Of a DNA stretch of 64,000 bases, positions 36,911-47,672 are shown piece after piece (positions within the stretch are counted from its first letter, which is position 1; every line of letters starts with the position of its first letter). The notes beneath the pieces were generated by a model. It had not been told where the DNA came from. It was given only the letters and a program-made list of their open reading frames with translations, and did no database searches. The DNA lies in contig JANCRA010000025.1 of NCBI GenBank assembly GCA_024362935.1, positions 7,032,936 through 7,096,935 of the forward strand. The letters run 5' to 3'. Origin of the DNA: Setophaga petechia (Eukaryota; Chordata; Aves; Passeriformes; Parulidae). The translations under genes and the position numbers were made by a program.

Positions 36911-39900
36911 TTTAACTCATCCATGACTCTTGTGTGCTTATCTGATAAAAAGAGCAGATTGCCAGTTGTTAGAGAGCTCTTTAGTTCATCTCTGATCCTC
37001 AGTAACATCCCTCCAGGTACCAGCAGACACATGCATACTAAAGGAGAAGTTTCCTTATTGATTTATCCCAGACCTCTGATCCAATAAGCCATTTATCACT
37101 GCCAAAAGGACAGGGACAAATACATTTAACATGATGTGTTAAACACAAAGGCTATAAAACAATTGAACCTCATTTTCCAAGGGGCTTCTGCTCAACCCAA
37201 GAAATGTGGAAGCACAAGCTGCACCTCTATGACAGCCATACTACAGTGGCACCTATCACTTCTCCACACAGGAAGAAGCTGCAGGCACAGTACCAAAAAT
37301 TTATTTAAAAAAAAACCAAACAATTGGGTTAAAGTCTCTTGGTAATGTGCTTCCAGTGTTGACATAAAGCCATTTTTCTGCTCTTCTGCAGGTGGCTGTG
37401 ATACCCTTGGAAAACACAGGAACCGACCTAGTGACAAATATGCAATTTCACAAATTACAGGTATTTGTGACAGAAATGTAAACTAATGGAATTTTAAGAC
37501 ATCTCTTCTTGTCATCTCTTAAAAAAAAAACAAAACAAAACATTAAAAAAACCACACCCAGAACACAAACTATGTTTTGGTCTCTGCCCAGGCTTTATTA
37601 TATACTTGTAAGCAAGAATGTTTTATCCTAGAAGTCCATTTTTAAAAGTCCCTATTCAGACCAATCACGGGGTTCCCCAATTAACTACATGTCTAAGCAT
37701 AACATTATCCAATTCATCATATATGGACATGACAAAAAAATGCAACAAATCTAAAACTCTGAAAACTTCCTAGGTATATTAGAATATTTAGTTTTATTAA
37801 ATGAATACAATTTAATAAATTCACCTATTCTTATAAAGATATTACATGGATTTCAGCTAACATCAAATTCCAGGCCACACAAAGGCAGTCTACAATAAAG
37901 ACTACAGCACAGCTCCTGATTTTGCCAGAGCACTACAAAACCTTGCCAGATGAAACAAGCATCTTCCTTGCCTTGAAAAGCTTCTTTACTTTTCACCACT
38001 TGTTCTTCTACTCTTTCTAGAGTTATCACATTTCCTTCCTCACCTCACTTCTTACAGCCTTACTAACATAACCATTACTTTGAAAACCTTCTAAAAGTTC
38101 TAAGCTCTTTTCTGCAGCTTCCAAATCCAATAATGCTGCTGTAGTCAGGATATAGAGTGCACACGTGGCTAATGCCAGAAGCATCAGCACCACTCACTGT
38201 GGAATTACTTATTTTTAAGACTACTTATAAAGTTTAGCTTTAAAGTAGGAATTTCTTTTCCACCCTTCCTGAAAACCAGAGGAATTCTGTGAAGCTGCAT
38301 TCAGCTATTACAATTCTTAAATAAATAATTGAACAGATGCACAAACAGATCACATCACCTGCTGTGTTGATCAACACTGCAGCAGGATGCTCTGCAATTC
38401 AGATTAACATATTTTAGTCTAATCACTATCATCCTCAATTGAAATAATTTATATTAATGTATTTGATTTGCCATCCTTAATCCTGCAGGACAAAGTTGTA
38501 TAAAGGTTCAATTATACTCCATAACTCCTCAGATATAAACATTGACTCAGTCTGGGGCTAGGATTGGATATTGGATCCAGCTGCACCCAGACTGCTCTGT
38601 GAGGAGGAGGTGTTGAGAAAGCAAGAGGGTCCTTCTGCACCTCATGACTCATGAGAGGCTCTCCCTGATGAGCTTGCAAAGCTTCCACTCTGCCTGCAAC
38701 ACATCCATCCCCAAAAAAAGCATCTGGGGTTCCACACAAGGCTACACTGAATGCAAACCATCAAACCTCAGAGTTTGGACCAAGCCTTCAGTCCCTGACA
38801 CAAAATTACCCAATTCCATCTTAACTGGAAAAAAACACAACCACTTTCAAGAGTACAGGGAATAAGAAGCAGAGCCAATTTTGCCATGGAAGGGGTTTTT
38901 TGGCTGGTAACACAGAAAGTAGCTCATTTGGGAAAGTCAACACACAACTAAAAGTATATTACGTGTGCCAAATCACAATACAAAGCTTTAATTATTGTTT
39001 CCAAATATTTTTTGCCCTTCAAATGCTGTAAAGGTCACTTCACAATAACCCAAACATGCACAACTTGGATGGATTAGTCACAGCAGTATGCTTCAGATTT
39101 AGCATTAATTAGATTCTCCCTCTTAGTTGCTCATATTTTCTGTCTTTTAGTTTAAAATGCCAGTGTATATCAAACCTTTAAATCCAAACTCCCAAATATT
39201 GCATATATTCCCATATAGACAGTAAACTAAATCCCACCCCTAAGGTTCCTGCCTTGCTTTTTTCTCATGGGCAGGTATTCCATGTTCCAGCTTAGAAAAG
39301 CAAAGTCACTTATCCAAGAGGAGCCAAGCGCAGATCAACAATTCAAAAATTGTTTCATCAGTTTATTTTATAGCCACAACAACAACAATTTACTCGTTGC
39401 AAAGGCATGTTATATTAAGAATAATGGAGGAAGCAGCCATAAATAAGTTTATAAATGCTCAGTATCTCAGGGCATTTGGAAGAAGAAGCTGGGAAAAACC
39501 TCAGGAAGTTTTATTAATTGTTACTACCTGGATCACTGTAACACAAAAGCTCTTGCTATGCTATATACTCTTTAAAAATACTAAGCTACAAAGCAATCCA
39601 TGTTTCACTATGAATTATCAAAAGATATAGGCTGACAGAGAGAATAAAGCAACAATACTACATCCAAGAAGGTTCATTAAATATGTTTAAAATCAAACAA
39701 CGTTTTCTGACCACTGAAGCCCACAATTCTCCTCACTTCATAGGACAATATCCAATTTCAGACATGCTGATCCTTGACCATGAAAGTGCCCAAAGCAAAC
39801 CTGCTCTGCAAGAGCTGAGGTTTAACTATGGACAGAACAATTGGAGTGGAAACATCTTGAAGTGGCAATTCCTGGAGATTTCTAAGAGATTTTTCCAAAA

Positions 39901-41074
39901 GGCAGAGGTTTCCCTGACAGCCATCATTCTCAAAGATGCATTTTCTAAATTAATTCACTGACTGAGCTGTATCTTCCCCACTCTGTCCTTTCAGCAAGGT
40001 TTGCAGGCTAAGAGCACAAAGGCAGTAAAAGCACTAAGCAATCAGGAATCCTCTTTAGAGCTAACAAGCATTACCAGAGACCCTCAGAGCCCTTAGAACT
40101 GCTGAGTTCAGCTGAAGCTGGTTCAGCAGGGTTTACTTTGGCACATCTGAGATTGCTGTGGAGCAGACTGAGCTGAAGAGGGCTACAGGAGCAGCTGTGC
40201 AGCTCAAACCACCCTCCAGCACCTCCTCTGCAGCACCAGGCTCATCTCAGGTACCACACACAAGGAAACCCCAGCTCAGGAGGAGATCACACAAGGCAAG
40301 TATCTGCAGCTTTCCAGAGAACACAGGTGCTGCGCTGCCTGTGGGATTCTGAGGTTCTCCAGCTGTTCTCTCCCTTTGCAGGTGTCATTTACAGGTAGAG
40401 GATTCACCCCACAGCCCCTAGGACAGGACTTGGAGGCAGAGAACCAAATCCCATACAGCTTTTTGCACTAGAGGCTTTAAATTTACAATCACAATCCTTG
40501 TGAACAACTCCAACACTATTTAAAAATATACTGTGGATAAGACTGTGATCAAATTTTCAGCTCAGCCTTCAGATACCAGGATCTGGTTTCCTTTTTCTAA
40601 AACCCTTATCAGAAAATTCCTGCAGCAATCAGGTGTTACTTCCAAACAACTTGGATTTCACCTCCAGATCAGCCTGGAAGATACAGGTGATAACAATTGT
40701 GGGTACAAACCATTATTATCTATCCCCCAGATCAGATACACAACACAGCATCTTAGAGGGTGACTAGAATTCAAACTATCTAGTATAACAGACTTTTGTA
40801 GAGGGTATAAGTTAGAAGTGAGGATGCGGCATTAATTTCTGATATTGCTTAAAATTCTCCTAAAATATCACACAGTAAAGAGCTCCTTATTGTAATGGCT
40901 GATGCTGCAAAGTTATCCAGCCCTGTGGAAGAGCCAAAACTACTAAACAACAAGCTACAGAAAACCACAGCTAATTAAGAAGCTTCCTCTCTAGCCTGTA
41001 CTTCCCATTCAACCCTCCCAAAAGCATTGATCCCCAGAAATACTATTTCCCATCAGTTCAAGGTACTCATTCCT

Positions 41075-41626
41075 CTATTCCCTGTGCATCTGTCTCATTA
41101 GGTCTTGGCACATTTGGCCTGTTACTGGGGAATGAGCAGCAAGCACACACATCACCCATCCTGCCACAAGCATTCCTTTTTTGCATTGAGGTAAAAGCCA
41201 GAAAGCAAGAAGCTCTGCCTCTTCAGGTGGCTTTGGTGCAGAGAGCCAGGCTAGGAAGCAACAAGCAGCCTTAGCTCCCAGCCACCCTCCTCCAGACCCA
41301 TGGGGGCTCTGTCCCCAGAACCCATTTCTCCCTCCTGGGATCTGGATATCAACAAATTCCAACAGACACTCCATGGTGTCTCCCTCTGCCTCCATAAGGA
41401 CAGACAAGCTGGTTACAGCAGCAGCAACAACTGCTCTGATGGATAGTGGGGTTTTACTGTCATAACTACTTCTGGCAGAGTTTTTAAAGCATTGACAGGT
41501 AAAACCTTTAAATAACTGAGCCCCTAAGATATTCACAAGTGCCCAACTCTGTTGCTGCAAACACATACGTGCAGATATCCTGGCTGTATTTTCAAGGCTC
41601 AGGCTTAAGAAGTTGTGTTTCGTCAC
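41075..41626 (-). other. Longest open frame (183 codons), probably not a gene
   Basis: An uninterrupted frame on the minus strand, ending in ...QMHRE. I recognise no domain, signal peptide or repeat. It is rich in Ala, Leu, Trp and Cys, as expected when a moderately GC-rich plus-strand patch is read backwards. By my rough estimate, about one frame of this length per window is expected by chance at this composition. Listed only because a short lineage-specific gene or a retrocopy cannot be excluded by reading. Confidence 0.1.
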
Positions 41627-44395
41627 TAAAACCAGAGTAAAGACTCAATTTAAAAGTAATAAATTAAAAAAAAAAATCACTGTTGCAAAATGGGGAATAT
41701 GTAAAAATTTTCTTAAGAAAGGATATTCTTTGATGTTTGATTGTTGTATACTTCCAAGTCTGATCAACAAGAATGGAGATTTAATCCATGAAACAGCAGC
41801 TGACAAGCAAGCTCTAAGTGACGTCCACATGTGAAAAAAACAGATTCCTTGTTGGAAGACTTGCCTTGTGAAAGATCAAGGCTTGATATGCTTCAGTGAT
41901 CTCAGACCTAGGGGTAGGTTAGCAAACCTTGGGAAGAAGGATGCCCACTGATAGCAGACAGGAAGAATGCACAATTTATGGGCCACAAAGTCTTTAGGCA
42001 GAATTCTCAAGATAAGAAAGAAATTGATAAACCCAAGAAAGCAATTGTGCTGAAATCAGCTTCAACTGGGTAAAAGGTAATTCCAGCAGGGGGAGATCAG
42101 GACCACCAACCCAAGACGACTGAAAGACTGAGCAAGTGGACTCATCAGCACGAGAAGCAAGAGAATCATTAACTGATAGAAGACAGGAGCTACTGTTCAT
42201 TGGCTACAAGGTACATAGCTCTCCTAATAATTACTGGTTTTTCCTTGCCAAAATGCAGAAGTAGTAAAACATACATGTTGATAGCTGATGTGCTTCACTT
42301 GTGGAATTCCACCAAGCACCCTGGATTGCACAACTCTGAAATAAATAATCCATGTTTCTCTCCAGTGTGTAATTATTGGCTTGTTCCACACCACAAAAAA
42401 TCGGATTTTTGCAGACAGCACCATCATAAAGTTAAGACTTTAAACACTTTTGATAGTTTCCCTAATTTTAAACAAATATGTTCCCATTTGTCAATCATAA
42501 GTCACATCCTAGTATCCATTGCCTAAGAACTGATTACTAATTAAGCTCCATAAAGTTTTTTATTCCTTCTTATGTGGATAAAGACACTTGAAATAGTGAA
42601 GAGAAAACCAGGTATTATGATAAACATGCACCAAAATCTCATTATTTCCCAAAACGACAGGTATTAAGTGAATCTTACACATGGATTTATATAAGGACTT
42701 ATGAGCTTCAGAAGTCTGCTGACTCCTCATTGGTATTCCAGCAATGCTGCATTGTCTGAAGACAGAAATACTAACACTTCAAGATAGCAGCAGAAAATAA
42801 TGTTGACATTTCAGTGTGGTAAACAAGATTCAGCTGGACAATGTGGTTTGCATACATTCATCATCCTCCTTCAAGCAACTCATTCACCAGATTGAGTCTA
42901 AATGGCTTAAACAAGTGGATACACAAATACTTTTTGGTAAACAAGGCAATTATTGCTTGAATTCTCCTTCTTTGCACAAGCCAGCCTGTAAAAAAGCAGA
43001 AGGCACGTGCTTTATGGAAGAAGCTGCTGCCATGAGATAGAAGCTGCTTTTTTTCCTTCATCTAACCCTGTGACTGGCTCAGCTGGCATCACAGGACCAG
43101 AGTGACTGCTCTGTTTCAGACTACAACTTGGATCTGGTTTGCAGTGTTATGGAGCCAGCCCCTTTATCTGGCAAAGGCCTGCTGAAAGTGTGGGAAGCAA
43201 GGAGTCATCACTGAGGACTCCAGTGCCAGCAGGAAGCCACCACCACCACCACTCTGGTTCATTCTGAAGTGCTTGCTTAGGGTAGGGCTCCTTTCCAGAA
43301 ACATCTCAGCAGGAGAGCTGGAGGTGGCTGGAACAAAACTGGAAGCATTTTCAGGAAATCAGCTGTTTGTGTGATGAGCAAAGAGATCCAGGCAGAGGTA
43401 GTTAATTATGTAGGAAACACAAAAATAGAAAACTACAGCCAGGGTAGGCTGCCATGGCTGCTTTACCTTTCTCCATTTCCTCATGCAGACACACAGAACC
43501 ACTGGCTCCAGCATCACACAACCAGCTGCTGCTTGATTCAAGGAGTTGTAAGCAGATTTGTTCTCCCATCTCCCATGAATTCAGGCATTCCTCCTGACTT
43601 AGTCCCTCCAGTACCATTTGCATGGCTACGATAGAAATGGGGGGTGCTTCCACAGAGGAGATGGGAGAGAGCAACAGCCTTGGGGAGGAAATGGACGAGT
43701 GCAGCTATGCTGGAGAAATAAAACATCCATTGAAAGGTGTTCAATGCACAATAAGCTACTATAAGAGATGAGATGAGATTTAACTGGCAGGGATTGATTC
43801 CACACATTCTTTTCTTCATCTCTTTCCTATCTTGCTGGAAGGAAAAATTATATTTCAAAGAACAGCTGTTACAGATTCTGCCTTTTCCATAAGAAATCTA
43901 AAGCACTCAATTCCCATTATGATCCATTAAGCCAGTGTCTGACTGGAGATGTACTCATTAGAGCTCATTTCCTCTGACTGGATGCACGAGGATTTCCAGC
44001 ACAGAAATGATACAATATCACCCACACACAAAAAAGAGCATCTTGATCATCTGTCTTGATTAAAGTAAAAAAACAAAGAGCTAGTTAAAGCATTTGTCAC
44101 TCAGTCCTGTTATGTTTCACTCCATTCACACAACCCTTCAAAACAGTCACTCCACAGCCTCACAGACCTGAGTCTTTCCTGGTGCTGATAAAGACTCTCA
44201 CCCACATGATGCTGGCATGGTGCTCAGGGGCTAAAAGCTTTGAGTTTGGCCAAAGCCTGAAGAAGGAAGGTCAGGAGTTATGTACAAACCTGCTTATTTA
44301 GGTGCTGCCACTACCACCACCCCTATGTGTGATTCTCTCCCTTCATAGTACCAAAGTCTCCATTTGATCTGCAGACTCTTTTTTTATTAACTTAC

Positions 44396-44560
44396 AGTAG
44401 AAAATCTGGCATACAGTTGCTTTAATACCTTCTTTTCCTAACAGTTTATAGTCTGCCTCAAGTACATCCACCACAGATTTCAATAAAAGCCTTCCTTTAG
44501 GCAGACAAACAGTCCCAATAGAAGAGCTTGCAGCTCTTTGTGGAGGTTTTGGCAATGCTA
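44396..44560 (-). CDS. Candidate internal coding exon, gene unknown
   Basis: On the minus strand a pyrimidine-rich tract (about 44571-44590) leads to an ATTCAG acceptor ending at 44561. An exon of 165 nt follows, then a perfect GTAAGT intron-side donor (44390-44395). Both junctions fall in the same phase: two leading bases, 54 full codons and one trailing base. The exon would therefore be symmetric (phase 1-1). Its peptide is hydrophilic and mixed in composition, including LPKPPQRAAS near the start, a DVLEADYKLLGKEG segment in the middle and ATVCQIF near the end. This looks more like a real protein than other frames here. Against it: the exonic side of the donor is weak (ACT rather than CAG), another AG lies 9-10 nt upstream of the acceptor, and I cannot name a homologue or find neighbouring exons. 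Confidence 0.25.
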
Positions 44561-45710
44561 CTGAATTCACTTGGTCAAAGCAGGGGAGCAAGAACAAGCT
44601 CACAGTAGTTCTGCCTAACAAGTATTTATAACATCAGCCTTGCTGATGCAAACCTGGCAAATAACCAAGTTCTGCACTAAATTGCATAGTGGATTGCTTA
44701 ATAAGCAACATATGTCTCCATAAAAGAAAATTGAAAGGAAAAATAATTAGAAACAAAAACATTGGCACTGCAGAAGAAAAAATATAAACTGTAATCACAT
44801 GGTCCACTGTTATCACTCTAATAGACTGTGCAATGCTATTAGTCATTGAAATAACCATGTTATTTTAAGAGCACTACAGAAAGCTGTTTGTTACTACTGG
44901 GAAACCATTCCATCCCCTAAAATAAAAACCAAATGAAAATATTCTGAAGTTTTAAATGAGCCAAGGTCAAACCCCCTTTTGCTGCAGCTGAACCAAACAA
45001 AAACAGCAAATGTGCCACTTCCATTTGAGATAATCTCAACTGAAGAAGCTAATGCACCTCCTGTTTGCCACAACAAAGGAGTTACAAACACATCAATGTC
45101 TCCTGTTTGCATGGCCAGTGAAGTCCTTTGAAGCTTTGTGGTACATCAAACCTCATCACCAAAACCCACATACACAAAGAGTACTTTTTCACTCAACATT
45201 ATATTTTTTATTAATGTATGGACGCAGCACTGACCTGAAAAAGATATTTTAGAAACAACAGACACATTAAGAACTACCAGTGCAAAAAGGTGTACCCTGG
45301 GTCACCTGCATTTAATCTCCAGGACATCAGGGAGCAACCAAAATGTAGAGAAATAGCAGCACTTGGATTGCCAACTGATCAACAACACATCACACCAGAA
45401 ACTAGTAACTAATTAGTTTCCAATTAGATTGTTTACACCCTTACTGAAGCAAAACAATTGCAATATTTTATCTTGTTTTAGCAAATAACCATTTACAGGC
45501 TATACTGAGCAGTGTTCCAGTTAACACACTATGCTTAAATTAATGACAGATTTGAATGCTAGGTTTAAAAAAACCCCAACCAAACAAAAAAAAATCCCAC
45601 AAAAACACCCACAAAGCAACATATTTATGTTATTTAAATTATGGTCTGATTGCAAAGCTCATTAGCTACAGAGCTCAAAACATATCAGGGTTTCCACACA
45701 TTTGTGTTAA

Positions 45711-45740
45711 ATTTGTTAACACACATTTGTGTTAACAAAT
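45711..45740. repeat. Perfect 30-nt hairpin with upstream direct repeat
   Basis: Arms of 13 nt (ATTTGTTAACACA and TGTGTTAACAAAT) are perfectly complementary around a CATT loop. The 16-mer CACACATTTGTGTTAA occurs at 45695-45710 and again at 45720-45735. A direct repeat joined to an inverted copy is the pattern left by a short replication template switch. Confidence 0.9.
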
Positions 45741-46971
45741 CAGGCAGTTATCTTTAGACTCACATGCTAAACTGCACCTGCATATAAATTTAATGGCTTG
45801 CACTGTCAAAGCTGAGCTATCCCAGTACAGAACTGCCAGTACTCAAAGGGGTAAATAATCAAGGGGTTCATAAACCCAACAGATTTATTCCTCCATCTAC
45901 AGCTCAGGCAGGGAAGCAATTGCTCCTGTGCAAACAGTCAGTTAGAAAAGATCTTCCCAAAGGGCTCTTGGCACTTTCCAATTAATTTTTCCGTCTCAAG
46001 CCCCTTACAGGAAAATTCCCCTGGAATCTGAGCCAAATTATTCCTGTCACTCCTTTCCAGCTGTGCAGTCCCTTGACAGAAAGCACAATGGAGTTGTTAT
46101 GCCTTCATTATATCCAAATGGGAATTCCATGAAGACTGAGCTTGTTGTCCCCTTCTCCAAGTACACTTACACCTTGACTAATGATGGCCACAAACCTTTT
46201 GCCCCAAAAAATTGTCTTCTAAACTTACTCAAAATTCTTCCTCTCTTTCTTCCTTCTGCGTCAGATTGCACAGCACATTTTTTTATTTGTAAGTTTTCTA
46301 AGTATCAAAGTAGACAGTACAAACTTACACACACCTCTCTGGACAAACTTTTGTGAAACTGGACAGATGCCTTCATGAAATTCCTGTGATAACAAAACAG
46401 AAACTACTTTCTGATGACCTGCAAGGTCAGGTGATTCTCTGCACAGGTGATTCACTTCTTGAAAGAAAATAGTATGACTAGAGAAAGTGATGCTGGTGAT
46501 GGGTAAGCAGTGACATTGCAACTAAAGTATCAGTTTGAAAAAGGTTTTTCAACAGAATTCCAACCCCAACAGCTGTGTGCTTGCCTGTAAAAAATATATT
46601 TATTCCGCTGCTAAATCAAATGTACGCTTGAATTTGTTTCCAAATGAAAACACTTTTTTCTCTTTAAGTGAGACTTCTCAGCTTCCAGTTTATCCAACAT
46701 TACAAAAACTATTTCAACAAAATTTAAGTGTTTTCATAAAAAAAACCCAAGTCATTAAGAGTTTCTCCATTGGCTCATAGTCTGAAGAGCCACCCTGGGG
46801 AGGCCCCACTGCATCCAGCCTAAGACAGACCTGGACCTGCTGGAGCAAATCCAGAGGAGACCAGAAAGGTGCTCAGAGGGCTGGAGCAGCTCTGCTATAG
46901 AGCCAGGCTGAGAGCTGGGGGTGTTCAGCCTGCAGAAGGGAAGGCTCTGGGGAGATCTTAGAGCACCTTCC

Positions 46972-47327
46972 TGTTGTGGTGTTGGGTCCCCAGGATGGGG
47001 TGAGAGATGAGAATTTGACTCCATGTTTTCAGAAGACTGATTTATTATTTTATGATATTATATTAAAAGAAAATGAAATACTAAAACTATAGAGCAAAGA
47101 TGCAGACAGAAGGCTAGACAAGAATCAATCATAAAAACCCATGACTGACCAGAGTCCTGACACAACTGGACTGGGATTGGTCATTAAGTCAAAACAATTC
47201 CCATGCTGGGTAAACAATTCTACAAATCACATTTCAAAGCAGCAAAACAGGGAGAAGCTGAAACTTCCCAGATTCCCAGGAGAAGAAATCCAGGCAAAGG
47301 GATTTTCAACAAAATATCACAGTGACA
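46972..47327 (-). mobile_element. Solo LTR, family C, copy 3, inserted in CR1 (356 bp)
   Basis: On the minus strand it begins TGTCACTGTGATATTTTG (47310-47327) and ends ...CCACAACA at 46972, with canonical TG...CA. The flanks CCTTCC (46966-46971) and GCTTCC (47328-47333) agree at five of six positions. Removing the LTR and one flank restores an uninterrupted CR1. This dates the LTR as younger than the CR1. The body has the family C landmarks: a CCAAT-type GATTGGTCATT and TTTATTATTTTATGATATTA near the 3' part. Confidence 0.92.
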
Positions 47328-47522
47328 GCTTCCAGTGTCTAAAGGGGCTACAAGAGCTGGAGAGGGAATTCTTACAAGGGCCTGGAGTGACAGGACAAGG
47401 GGTTGACTGCTTCCAACAGAAGGGAGGGTTGGATTGGATGTTAGGAAGAAATTCTTTCCTGTGAGGGTGGTGAGGGCCTGGCACAGGTTGACCAGAGAAG
47501 CTGTGAATGCCCCATCCTTGTG

Positions 47523-47603
47523 AAAGCCCTTTACAACTGGGGCTTTAAACAACCCAACTTCCACTGGATTGGGTTGTTTAAAGCCCCAGCTGTAAAGGGC
47601 TTT
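47523..47603. repeat. 81-nt near-perfect palindrome inside the CR1 tail
   Basis: Arms of 35 nt (47523-47557 and 47569-47603) are complementary at 34 positions and separated by 11 nt, which themselves contain TCCA-C-TGGA. Immediately after the second arm, TTTAAACAACCCAATCCAGT repeats the end of the first arm, now continuing into the normal CR1 tail (GTGGGAG). Alternating forward, reverse and forward copies of one segment fit a local replication template switch better than two insertions. Confidence 0.92.
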
Positions 47604-47672
47604 AAACAACCCAATCCAGTGGGAGTCAGAACTGGGTGATCTCTAAAGTCCCAACCCAAACCATTCTATGAT

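Larger units (their letters stand above)
32138..46782. other. Longest repeat-poor stretch; one candidate exon
   Basis: About 14.6 kb without a recognised mobile element. It contains the window's longest open frame (41075-41626 minus, 183 codons, unrecognised), a 17-bp tandem repeat at 36877-36910, a candidate minus-strand exon at 44396-44560 and a 30-nt hairpin at 45711-45740. The absence of insertions contrasts with the LTR-dense sequence to the right. That could reflect chance or constraint. Confidence 0.5.
46783..47672 (+). mobile_element. 5'-truncated CR1 LINE, split by a family C LTR
   Basis: The left part (46783-46971) reads like the CR1 3' region: GACCTGCTGGAGCAAATCC, CAGAGGGCTGGAGCA, GTTCAGCCTGCAGAAGGGAA, then GGGGAGATCTTAGAGC. 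The right part resumes after the LTR with AGTGTCTAAAGGGGCTACAAG, then TTGGATGTTAGGAAGAAATT, GTGAGGGTGGTGAGGGCCTGG, and a 3' end with AACCCAAACCATTCTATGAT (47651-47670). This is the usual short, 5'-truncated CR1 3' fragment, without coding capacity. The stretch 47523-47603, where the consensus has one simple segment, has become a long palindrome. Confidence 0.92.

Noticed and set aside
39290..39345. Another L3-like LINE tail
   Set aside because: Only a short CAAAGTCACTTATCCAAG match to memory, and no further motifs in order.
41075..41626. 183-codon minus-strand frame as a gene
   Set aside because: No recognised domain, and by a rough estimate about one frame this long is expected by chance in 64 kb of this composition.
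47220..47609. 129-codon minus-strand frame as a gene
   Set aside because: It is the reverse of CR1 and LTR copy 3.
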